Of a stretch of DNA of 64,000 bases, positions 9,982 through 19,200 are shown piece after piece (the first letter of the stretch is position 1; every line of letters starts with the position of its first letter). The position numbers and the translations under genes were made by a program. The DNA comes from Bactericera cockerelli (taxonomy: Eukaryota; Arthropoda; Insecta; Hemiptera; Triozidae): positions 1-64,000 of the forward strand of contig JAMCCL010000137.1 of assembly GCA_024516035.1 (NCBI GenBank). Direction: 5' to 3'. The notes beneath the pieces were generated by a model that made no database searches, was not told the DNA's origin, and saw nothing but the letters and a program-made list of their open reading frames with translations.

Positions 9982-12900
9982 CTATAGCGAACTAAAAACT
10001 AATTGTCTTACATTTGCTTTAAAAGCTTCCTTAGACAGTAAAAAGTCGTCTGTGCTTAAGTGTACTTCATTACATAGAGTCATTGCTCTGTTCAGTGGCG
10101 ATTCATGAAGTTTAGTAAGTCTAGGATGAGGGACTGTGAAGGTTTCAATATTTGTATTTCTTAAAATGGGGTTTGGTGTTTTTTCCACTATTTTTTCTTT
10201 GAGTTCTAGACATGTAATATTATTGTTTACAAGATTATAAATTAACATCACTAGGTCTACTTTACGTCTTAATTCAAGAGAATTAATATCAAGCATTTCT
10301 AGAAGGGTGTTGTAGGAAATAGCTTCCGGGTATTTTGGATAAAACCCGTTTTCTTTTTTAAATAGGTATCTAACAAATGTGGACTGAATTTTTTCAATTG
10401 TTTTTGATTCTAATTTCGAGTTTGGATCCCATAATATTGATCCATACTCCACAGTAGATCTCACTAGTGATAAAAATAGCGTTCTTAAAACATCAATATC
10501 CTTAACGTGTTTTCCGAATCGAATAATGAGGCCAAGTTTTCTATAAGCTCGTTTTAGCATGTTTGCACGATGTTCGTTAAATTTATGTTCACTGTCAATT
10601 ATAATACCCAAATCTTTATGAGAATTTACTTTTTCTATACAGATGTCTCCCATTTTGTAGTTATAGTTTATATTGACTTTTTTTCTTGTGATAGTGATTT
10701 GTTTTGATTTGGATGGATGGAAATTTAGCCCAATCAAGTGAAGTTTTTGTCTAACTATGTTGAGATCTTCCTGCAATTTTTGGCAGTCATTTATGTTTGT
10801 TATTTTTCTAAAGATTTTGAGATCATCTGCGTAGAGGAGTATTTTTGATTCAGGGCTAATATCTTTGCACACTTCATCGTAGGTTAAAATGAATAGTAAG
10901 CTACTTAATTTTGAGCCTTGAGCAATGCCTGATGTTGGGATAAATGGTTCCGATGTAATGTCCATATATTTTACCTGAAGGTTCCTATTGGTGAGGTATG
11001 AGACAAATAATTTTGCTGACTTAAATCCTATGCTGTATAATTTTTTTATGATTGATTCATGTGAGATTTGATCAAATCCCTTCATGACATCTGTGAGAAG
11101 GACATCCGTTTGATAGCCTTCCTGTAAGGTTGCACATACATATTCTGAAAATTCAGTGAGATTTGTAACTGTCGAACGTCCTTCCACAAAGCCATGCTGA
11201 ATATTTCTAACCTTAGAAAAAACTTGACCTGCTATAGATTTGTATAATAGTGCCTCATATAGTTTGGCAAAAGAATTGAGGTTAGCTATTGGTCTGTGGT
11301 CCTCAACACAGCCAGATTCATTTTTTGGTACAGGTGTTATTATTGTATCTTTAAGTCGATCAGGAAACACATTTGATTGTAAACTTAAATTAAATAAATA
11401 AGTAAGAGGTTTGGCGAGTGATGGAGCGCATTCTCGCACTATTTTGGGGGGTATTCCATCCCTTCCCGCGGGCTTATTTGGGTTTATATTCATAGCTTCA
11501 TCCAAGACCTGTTGCTCTGTGAACAAAGGTATCTCTATACTGGTAGAGAGATCGTTCAGCGAACAGATTTTATCTAAGTCCACAGAGCATGGTTTGTATG
11601 AGGTAATGAAGTGATCTGCAAAGGAGTCAACAATCTCTTTTTGAGAGTTCAACTGCTGCCCCTTAAAGATTATGTTTGTCGATTTACCCTTAGATCTTTC
11701 CTTTTTTACGTATTTCCAGAAACTTTTACTGTTATGTTTGAATTCAGTGGATAACTTCTGGATGTAGGATTGATAGTTGGACTTAATCTCTTTTTTAATT
11801 TCTTTTCGTAAATATTTATAGTGTTCAGATTGTTGCTGTGTTTTGTTTTGCGTTTTGCGCAATTTTTCTTTTGTTTTGAAAATGTGTCTTGTATTTGCGC
11901 TCCACCACTCGGGGTAATTTTGTGATCGCTTGCTTACATTGTAAAGGGGAACATTTTTCAAAAATATTTCATTTAACTTTACATAAATATTATTAAGGAA
12001 GATGTTTGGACACGTGATTAGATTTATGTCATCTTCCCAGCAGATTTTTTGTATTTCACTATTTAGTTTTTCAGCGTCAATTTTGTGGAAGGCAAAATAT
12101 TTTGTCTTTTCTTTAGAATCAACTTTATATGGTATTTGCTTAATTTTAATTTTATTTTGATACTTGATCATTATTTCTAATGCAGGATGATGACTGTCTT
12201 CCTTTACTAATCCCTGAGTTTTTAAGATTTCTACATCAACTTGTTTATTATTAGATAAAAATATTTCACTTATGTTCGTTAGACATAGATCTAGTATTCT
12301 ATTATTTTTATTTCTTATATGGTTTTTGGATTCTAGGAGGTGAAAATTGGTAAATTCTCTAAACTTGGAAACTGAACGAGGAGGGTCTACATTTAATTCC
12401 TCAGAGAAATCGGGCAAATTTAAATCACCAATAAGGATGAAATTTTCATTTTGTAAGTTTCGCTCTGATATTGATTCTGAAAGGAATTTCACAGCGTCAT
12501 ATTTTTTTGACTCTTGATGTGGTGGTAAATAAATCAAACAAAGATAGATTATTTCCCCTATTAGTGTCAGTCGAAACCACATGAGCTCAAGAATATTGTT
12601 ACATATGTCCCAATGTACAATTCTAGTCAAGGAAATTTCTCGTTTTGAAGCTAAAATTAGGCCACCTCCTCTTTTTTTGCCTGTCTTCTTTTCGTCCCTA
12701 TCTTGCCGAAATATTGTATATCGAGAGTCGAAAAGTTCATTTGTATTTACATCTGGACTTAACCACGACTCAGTGATAGCCACTATGTCGTATTCTTCTG
12801 AGAGGAGATTTAAATAAAATTCTTTCGTTTTAGTTTTCAAACCTCGAGTATTCTGGTAAAAAATATTGATTACTTTTTTCCTACTAGTATTGTTATTAGA

Positions 12901-13095
12901 GGATAATTTGTTATTTCCTATCTGTCCTGATGTTTGTACAATTTCATTATTATTATGGTTACTGGTCAGATTACCAGTAGGTAAAACATGATCGCTTTCT
13001 ATTTCTAAACTTAAATCTATGTTTTTTGAGAATTTGTTCTCATTGTAAATCGGGCGATTTGAAGCTGTATCGCTAACATTGTCGGGGGAACCCAA
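9982..13095 (-). CDS. LINE-B ORF2: endonuclease and reverse transcriptase
   Basis: This 1037-residue protein would nick target DNA and copy the element RNA at the nick. Residues ~77-308 are an apurinic-type endonuclease (NTRGLKTKT, AITESWL with the catalytic Glu, GDLNLPD, and DSHHP in place of the usual SDH). Residues ~520-770 are the RT: NKPAGRDGIPPKI, TDVMKGFD (Asp 669), GIAQGSKLSSLLF and YADD (755-758). A C-terminal region with VEYGSILWDPNS follows. The length is normal for the clade. The ATG at 13095 lies inside the 3' end of ORF1, so translation probably depends on reinitiation after the ORF1 stop or on leaky scanning. TDVMKGFD is a slightly divergent form of the usual DFSKAFD. No internal stop was seen. 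Confidence 0.9.
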   Translation of the reverse strand: MGSPDNVSDTASNRPIYNENKFSKNIDLSLEIESDHVLPTGNLTSNHNNNEIVQTSGQIGNNKLSSNNNTSRKKVINIFYQNTRGLKTKTKEFYLNLLSEEYDIVAITESWLSPDVNTNELFDSRYTIFRQDRDEKKTGKKRGGGLILASKREISLTRIVHWDICNNILELMWFRLTLIGEIIYLCLIYLPPHQESKKYDAVKFLSESISERNLQNENFILIGDLNLPDFSEELNVDPPRSVSKFREFTNFHLLESKNHIRNKNNRILDLCLTNISEIFLSNNKQVDVEILKTQGLVKEDSHHPALEIMIKYQNKIKIKQIPYKVDSKEKTKYFAFHKIDAEKLNSEIQKICWEDDINLITCPNIFLNNIYVKLNEIFLKNVPLYNVSKRSQNYPEWWSANTRHIFKTKEKLRKTQNKTQQQSEHYKYLRKEIKKEIKSNYQSYIQKLSTEFKHNSKSFWKYVKKERSKGKSTNIIFKGQQLNSQKEIVDSFADHFITSYKPCSVDLDKICSLNDLSTSIEIPLFTEQQVLDEAMNINPNKPAGRDGIPPKIVRECAPSLAKPLTYLFNLSLQSNVFPDRLKDTIITPVPKNESGCVEDHRPIANLNSFAKLYEALLYKSIAGQVFSKVRNIQHGFVEGRSTVTNLTEFSEYVCATLQEGYQTDVLLTDVMKGFDQISHESIIKKLYSIGFKSAKLFVSYLTNRNLQVKYMDITSEPFIPTSGIAQGSKLSSLLFILTYDEVCKDISPESKILLYADDLKIFRKITNINDCQKLQEDLNIVRQKLHLIGLNFHPSKSKQITITRKKVNINYNYKMGDICIEKVNSHKDLGIIIDSEHKFNEHRANMLKRAYRKLGLIIRFGKHVKDIDVLRTLFLSLVRSTVEYGSILWDPNSKLESKTIEKIQSTFVRYLFKKENGFYPKYPEAISYNTLLEMLDINSLELRRKVDLVMLIYNLVNNNITCLELKEKIVEKTPNPILRNTNIETFTVPHPRLTKLHESPLNRAMTLCNEVHLSTDDFLLSKEAFKANVRQLVFSSL

Positions 13096-15148
13096 AAATA
13101 TGGCTCATGTCACTGTTTACATAGGGTGGTATTGTTGAATGTGGTGGTAGGCTGTGCTGGGGAGTAGGAACTACACTGGATTGTATATATGGGACTGACG
13201 ATGGTGGCATACTCATAAAAGGTGGTAATTGGTAGTGCTGTTCTTGTTGCTGATAGTGTCTGTGAAGTGTGCCCAACAATTGCTGTACTTGATGTTGTAG
13301 CATCATTTTTTGTTGACTGAGAATTTGTGACTGACTCATCTGATTTGTGTACGCCCATTGGAGTTCATTTGGTTGCTGTACTCGTTGTTGCAGTGGCGTT
13401 TGTTGTTGTGCTGTCGGTTGTTGTGGCAAAATTTGCTGACGAGGATCCAGCTGTGCTGAGGGTAAAGAGTGCCGGGAAGTTGATGGTTGCAACAAAGAAT
13501 GATTCATCTGTGCTGCGTACGTACATTGCAGTTCCGTTGGTTGCTGTACTCGTTGCAGTGGCGGAGTTTGTTGTTGTTTTGTCGGTTGTTGTGGCAAAGT
13601 TTGCTGACAAGGGTCCGGCTGTGCTGAAGGTAAAGAATGCCGCAATGTTAATTTTTGCGATGAGGCAATTGAGGCATGATATTGTGGAGCCGTGTGGTGT
13701 TCTAAAATATGATGCTGTGGCGACTTCGTATATTGCGGAGTTGTTGGATGACTTGCAGATCCATCGTGCTGGGTTGATGGTGATTGTGATGATCTATGAT
13801 ATGGTGTTTTTGATTTTGCGACGGGCCTGCCTTGCCGACTAGGAGCGTGTTGCAGTTTATACCATTGGCTTTCTTCCGTCAGACGCTTGTATTGCAGGTT
13901 ATGATTATTATATTGCATTTTCTTTCTGGTCTGATTCTGGTATTGCTGTCGCTGATTAGGGCGTCGTACATTTACTGGTACTGGTGGCGCTGGTTTCTTT
14001 AGATCTTGTACCACTATCTGCTGTTGGTATCCATTATTTTTGTTTTCGAAAATTTTGTCGTTATTTATTATTTTTTGTACTGCTGCACATATTTTCTGTT
14101 TTCCCTGAAAGTTGATATTTATTTTATCATACCCATAACTAGAACGTTTTAGCCTTTTGTTAATATCCAAGAATACTACATTTTTGAATATGTTGACTAT
14201 ACTTCTTATTTTCTTATTTAGTCGTTGGATGTGGATATTGGCTGAAGGTTTATCATAACGGTAAGGGATTGATACGAGGATTATTTTGATTTTAGAACAT
14301 AAATTTCTTATGAGATCAGTTAAATATTTGTGGATTATAGAGAATTCATTATTAAAAACATCGTTTGAACCTCCCATGAGAATAAGGCATTCGTATTGTT
14401 CAATCATGGTGTTAGGATCTAAATTTAGGTCCGTGATATATTTTCCAGGGTGGCAGTGTACAATGTACTTATTATCAGTATCGATATTTTTCATTTGTAC
14501 ATTCATGTCTCTGACGTGTTCATCGCCAAGTATGATGTATGATTTACCCTTTGTTTTTGTGCCTTGTTGCTCAGGCGTTTTTTTATTTTGTGCTCTCTGT
14601 TGATTCACTAGGTTATTCACGCTTTTGGACTGAGTTGAAATTGCCTTTTCATTGAGATATTTTTCTTTTGATTCTTCTAAATTATTGATACTAGATGTTA
14701 GGGTATTGTTTGAAGTTTCAGTGTGGTCTCTTTTTTCTGTGACAAAAGACACTTTTTTATTAGCGCTTTTTGGAAGCAGTGATGTATTTTCATGCATTCT
14801 TATTTTATTTCTAAGTTGTTCTAGTTCCTTTTTGTCTACATTCCACCCGGCTTCAGTGGTTTCTAATGATGTTTTTAAATTTTCAATAAGTGTGTCTTTT
14901 TCTTTGTTTATTTGCTTTAAGAGATCGATTTCTGTTTTTTGTTTTGTTACGTTCTCAAGCAACAAATTTCTATGATGTGTGATGGCTTCAATTTCCCTTG
15001 ATGTATTGTTAAGTTCAGTATCGTCTTTATTCTCAACTGCTGTTTTGTAGAGAAGTTCATTATCTTTCTCTGAATTTAGACATCTTCTATTTGAATGCTC
15101 TTGTTGAAAAGCTAGAAACTTAAAGTTTTTACTTTTGGATTTTTTCAC
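13073..15148 (-). CDS. LINE-B ORF1: coiled coil plus SGNH-like domain
   Basis: This 691-residue protein is the presumed RNA-binding chaperone of LINE-B. Residues ~50-120 look like a coiled coil (heptad-like Leu/Ile with many Glu/Lys). Residues ~203-365 resemble the SGNH esterase found in CR1/L2 ORF1 proteins: block I reads ILGDEHVRDM and block III reads MGGSNDV. The block I Ser is Glu (GDE rather than GDS), and the block V region reads DKININFQGK with no catalytic His, so esterase activity is unlikely. Residues ~400-691 are Gln/Pro-rich with a 56-residue tandem duplication starting at RHSLPSAQ. Assignment is by motif only. The start chosen is the first ATG after the 5' UTR. Confidence 0.8.
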   Translation of the reverse strand: MKKSKSKNFKFLAFQQEHSNRRCLNSEKDNELLYKTAVENKDDTELNNTSREIEAITHHRNLLLENVTKQKTEIDLLKQINKEKDTLIENLKTSLETTEAGWNVDKKELEQLRNKIRMHENTSLLPKSANKKVSFVTEKRDHTETSNNTLTSSINNLEESKEKYLNEKAISTQSKSVNNLVNQQRAQNKKTPEQQGTKTKGKSYIILGDEHVRDMNVQMKNIDTDNKYIVHCHPGKYITDLNLDPNTMIEQYECLILMGGSNDVFNNEFSIIHKYLTDLIRNLCSKIKIILVSIPYRYDKPSANIHIQRLNKKIRSIVNIFKNVVFLDINKRLKRSSYGYDKININFQGKQKICAAVQKIINNDKIFENKNNGYQQQIVVQDLKKPAPPVPVNVRRPNQRQQYQNQTRKKMQYNNHNLQYKRLTEESQWYKLQHAPSRQGRPVAKSKTPYHRSSQSPSTQHDGSASHPTTPQYTKSPQHHILEHHTAPQYHASIASSQKLTLRHSLPSAQPDPCQQTLPQQPTKQQQTPPLQRVQQPTELQCTYAAQMNHSLLQPSTSRHSLPSAQLDPRQQILPQQPTAQQQTPLQQRVQQPNELQWAYTNQMSQSQILSQQKMMLQHQVQQLLGTLHRHYQQQEQHYQLPPFMSMPPSSVPYIQSSVVPTPQHSLPPHSTIPPYVNSDMSHIFGFPRQC

Positions 15149-15420
15149 TATGATCGTGCCATCACATCTCCCTGCTGTGCATTTAAAAAATTATGTTTCC
15201 GCTAAGTAGCGGCTCAGAGTAAGCATAAGTGTAATTCTGATGTGTCAGCAGTTCGCCTTCGTAAAGACTGTTATTCTTATTCGGCGTGCTAGTTTTCTCC
15301 ATTTCTTATACCACAGAATGAGTGAAGGTCAATATGTGAGTATAAGTTGTGATAGGCAAAGATTAAATTTTGCTGACTATTATAATTCTAGTACTGAATC
15401 ATTTAGATGTCAAAGTACTT
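15149..15420 (-). promoter_or_regulatory. LINE-B 5' UTR and presumed internal promoter
   Basis: Non-coding leader between the target duplication and the ORF1 ATG. LINEs of this type carry their promoter here, but I see no diagnostic motif; the role is inferred from position. Confidence 0.4.
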
Positions 15421-15426
15421 ATCTTT
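15421..15426. repeat. Target-site duplication of LINE-B, right copy
   Basis: ATCTTT, matching 9844-9849 next to the polyA end. Confidence 0.65.
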
Positions 15427-15633
15427 GTACAACATTTCACTAGAATACATACGTTCTTTATTTAATATTACTCTTAAGATAATATTTTGGGACGTTTTTA
15501 AAGTTTTTAATGTTGTTTTATTCGCGCTACCCCAAGCTATGATACCATATATTGTATTATACTTTGAACTAATGAGAAGTATAGTTGTTTAGAAATTTTT
15601 AAATCATTTAATCTTTTTAATTTAGAGAATATG

Positions 15634-15638
15634 TTCAT
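15634..15638. repeat. Gypsy target-site duplication, left copy
   Basis: TTCAT directly before the LTR start TGTTACG; the same five bases follow the right LTR at 20409-20413. Confidence 0.9.
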
Positions 15639-15777
15639 TGTTACGTAATGAGAAGACGAGCTTTCATGAGGTTGGAACAAAGACTGTCAATACTTTATTA
15701 TCAGATCAGTTGCCTATCTCTGAGTAGATAAATATATATTTTTAGTACATATATTACATAAGACATAGGTACCTACA
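15639..15777 (-). repeat. Gypsy 3' LTR (139 bp)
   Basis: In element orientation it starts TGTAGGTACC and ends ACGTAACA. An AATAAAG polyA signal lies at 15693-15699 (reverse complement). Very short for a gypsy LTR. Confidence 0.92.
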
Positions 15778-15781
15778 TGAT

Positions 15782-15811
15782 CCTTTTTTTTTTTTCTTTT
15801 TTTTTTTTTTT
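15782..15811 (-). promoter_or_regulatory. Polypurine tract of gypsy element
   Basis: In element orientation, A runs with a single G and then GG, ending four bases before the 3' LTR. This is the expected primer site for plus-strand synthesis. Confidence 0.7.
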
Positions 15812-15900
15812 ACCAAATTAAAAAATAAAAACTTTGCATAAACAGGCTAATTAAAAACAAGGCCAGTTCAACTGCAAGCAATTTATTTATGCCCAAATTT

Positions 15901-16235
15901 TTATCCCATAGTTCTAGGATCCCATGTTGGATCTTCTGTTGTATTATCCAATTCTGGTTCAGACTCACTAGACAAGTACTGTAAGTATGAACCATCTAGA
16001 TATTCCTCGGGACTATCATAGGTTGATGAATCATCACTCACAACTATAGCAGACAAAGTAGGATCATTCTCAAGAGATGAATTTAAATCATTTGAAAAGG
16101 TTGCAGGAAATTCATTACGTATGAACAATTTATAAGTTTTTCTTTCACATACTAAATCCTTTTCTTTATCTTTAGCAAGACCTTGTTCTGCTCTTAAATT
16201 TGGACTGTCATATATCTTTTTCTCAAGAAAATTCT
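15901..16235 (-). CDS. Acidic C-terminal frame overlapping gypsy pol end
   Basis: A frame shifted relative to pol runs from about 16235 through the pol stop (16194-16196) to a stop at 15901. It encodes an acidic, Ser/Asp/Glu-rich tail (SSESEPELDNTTEDPTWDP). The first Met is at 16128, but the frame is open further upstream across the pol end, so it might be reached by frameshifting, or be a formerly fused tail. No known domain. Low confidence that it is translated. Confidence 0.35.
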
Positions 16236-19200
16236 GTTCCTAATGAACAGTTTACCGTCAGGAGTTTTAATTTGATATGCTCTGAAGGAGCCTAATTCAT
16301 TGGGTAGTTTAGTAATGACTGCTGATTGCCATGTATCCTGAGGTTTTTTCTGAAAATAAACGTAATCATTTATTTTGAATTCAGGTAAGGATTTAGCATG
16401 CTTATCATATTGAGATTTCATGTTACTAATACGTTTTTTATTCGTATTTACATATTGTCTATAGGGAACCGGACTGACTTTTAAGTGACTTTTTGAAGTA
16501 GGTAAATTTGTCCTCAAATTCCTTGAATTTAGCAACTTTGAAGAAGATTGTTGCCCATCTTGACAAGAATTTCGTAATTGTAACATAGCCAAATAAGGAT
16601 CTGTCCGGTCCTCTTTACATTTATACAATGTAGTCTTAACTAATTTAACTGTTCGCTCTACTAAACCATTTGATTTAGGATAATAAGGAGATGAACACTT
16701 GTGTTCAATATTCCAAGCACTGTAAAATTCTTTTAGTTCTTTTGAACTAAAAGGCGGACCTCCATCACTAATGAGCTGGGCTGGAATGCCCTGACGAGCA
16801 AAAATACTTTTAAAATGCTTAATAATTATTTGACCGTTTGAACTACTTAACAATACAGTTTCAACAAATTTCGAGTAATAGTCTACAATTATTAAATATT
16901 TTTGACCTTCAAATTCAAACAGATCTACGCCAACTTTTTCCCACGGATAAGTAGGTACTTCGTGTGGAATAAGTGGCTCTTTACTGTTACTAGGTTGAAA
17001 CTTTTGACAAGCTCCGCAGTTCTGTATCATAAATTTTATGTCATCATAAAGAGTAGGCCAAAATATTATATGTTTTACAAAATTCTTGGTTTTAGTAAAA
17101 CCCATATGGCCAACGTGAGCATCTTTTAACAATTTAGACTGCATAGCTTGAGGTATAACAACAGCGTTATTTTTAAAAACAATGTCATTTAAAACATGTA
17201 ATTCATTTCTGTACATAAAATATGACCTGACAGACTGAACCACAGAATTTTTATGAGTAGGCCACCCTTTTTTAATGTACTGAATCACCTGAAGCAAGAC
17301 TGGATCATTTTTTGTTGCTGTAGCGATTTCTTGTAATTTTTTATCAGTAGCATTAAGAGTCCTGTAAAACATATTAGTGTGAACAGCTAACTCCTGATCC
17401 AGACTTTCTTCAAATTCGTAACACTTTTCTTTTAAAGCTGCCCTAGACAGGGTGTCCGAAACATACATGTATTTCCCTGACTTATAAATAACATGTAAGT
17501 CATACATTTGTAATTTTAACATCATACGTTGTAGGCGGTTGGGAATGTCTGATAACGATTTTTTAAATAATGTGATTAATGGTTTATGATCCGTTTCGAC
17601 AACAATAGACTGACCAAAAATGTATTGGTGAAATTTAGAGCATCCAAACCAGATTGCAAAAAGCTCTTTCTCGATTTGAGCATAGTTCTTTTGGCAATCT
17701 GTGAACGACTTAGAGGCATAAGCCACTGGCTTACTAGACTGAAGTAGACATGCGCCCACTGAGGCTTGAGAAGCATCCACATTTAGCACAATAGGTTTGT
17801 TGACGTCAAAAAACGACAATACAGGGGCTTTGCAAATAATTTGCTTTAGCTCTGCGAATTCTTTTTCGTGCTGACTCTCCCAACACCACAACGATTCTTT
17901 TTTAAGTAGTTTTCTTAAATTTAGACACTTTTCTGAGAGATTAGGTACAAAACTAGCTAGATAATTGACCATGCCTAAGAATCTCTGTAAATCCTTGACA
18001 GACTTTGGCACTGGCATTTTTGTGATAGCATCAATTTTAGTATTATCTGGAATCATCCCACTTGACTGAAATATTTGGCCCAAAAACGATATTTTATTTT
18101 GACCAAAAAGACATTTTTTCTTATTTAGTTTTAAATTAATCTCTCTGACTCGGTTTAGAACCTTAACTAAAATTTTATCATGTTCTAATTTATTTTTAGC
18201 ATAAATTAATAGATCATCAACGTATATAACTACACCCGGTATATCTGAGAAAGACTCTACCATTTTTTGGTGAAATTTTTCTGAGGCAATACAAATACCG
18301 TAAGGAAGTCTTAAAAATTTAAATCTGCCAAAAGGAGTACCAAACGTACATAAATCAGAGGATTTTTGATCTAATTTTATTGACCAAAAAGCTGTACTTG
18401 CGTCAAGTTTTGAAAAAATTGTGGCTCCTGTAAGCTTAGCACGAATATCCTCTATATTAGGTAACTGATATTGGGATCTAATTATTTGTTTATTAAGAGG
18501 CCTTGGATCTAGGCAAATTCTTAGACTATTGTCTGGTTTAGACACTAAAACTACAGAATTTAACCATAACTGAGGTTCTGAGACTTTTTTAATTACATTC
18601 ATTTTTTGCATCCTTTCTAATTCTTCTTTATATTTTGACAACAATTTAAAAGGAACTCTACGGGGCGGGTCAATGTGTGGTACTGCGTTTTCTTTGAGTG
18701 TAATAGAACAATCCCCAGGTAGACACCCAAGACCTTCAAAGACATCATTATAACTTTTTACTAAATTTGAATAATCACTTGACTGATGAGAATTTACGGT
18801 TCCGATTTTCTTTATTAAATTGAACTTATTACAAGACTTAAGACCCAGAATAGTTTTTTGAGAACCTTCTGCAATAAAAAATCTGACATTTAAGGACATA
18901 TCATTTATTTTACACAATAAGATACACTGACCTTTGGTGGTTATAACTGTACCTCCATAGGATGTTAATTTACTAGTAGTAGGCTTGATAATTGAATCCG
19001 GTAATTTGAGTTTTTTGAACTCTGAGTAACTCATCAAATCAGCTTCGGCTCCAGTATCCAAACACACGTCAATGAGCTTATTATTGATAATAGCTCCAAC
19101 AATCCAAGAACTCACTGAACTAGAATGCGAATCTTCTTCATTGACAGAATTGATTTGCACACATCCAATGAAAAATTCATTACTTGAATTATCTGGCTCA

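Larger units (their letters stand above)
9850..15420 (-). mobile_element. LINE-B: full-length SGNH-type non-LTR retrotransposon
   Basis: Minus-strand order: a 5' UTR of about 270 bp (15149-15420), ORF1 (13073-15148), ORF2 (9982-13095) overlapping ORF1 by 23 bp, a short 3' UTR (9878-9981), and a polyA tail (T run 9847-9877). Both ORFs are open throughout. An SGNH-like ORF1 plus APE-RT ORF2 is known for the CR1/L2 group; the RT fits CR1/Jockey. It sits inside LINE-A between codons of the RT tail with an ATCTTT duplication. The open frames and polyA suggest a recent insertion that may still be competent. Confidence 0.85.
15421..15638 (-). pseudogene. LINE-A ORF2, middle fragment between two insertions
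   Basis: About 215 bp of LINE-A coding sequence lie between LINE-B and the gypsy 3' LTR. It carries the YGIIAWGS-type motif and NIILRVI, typical of the region after the RT in Jockey/CR1 ORF2. Entry from the gypsy side is in frame with the ORF2 fragment that ends at 20409. A 2-bp insertion near 15545-15553 (an extra AT) shifts the frame before GIIAWGS, so LINE-A carries small lesions besides the two insertions. Confidence 0.75.

Noticed and set aside
13327..13842. 171-residue plus-strand frame
   Set aside because: Antisense shadow of the Gln/Pro-rich tail of LINE-B ORF1.
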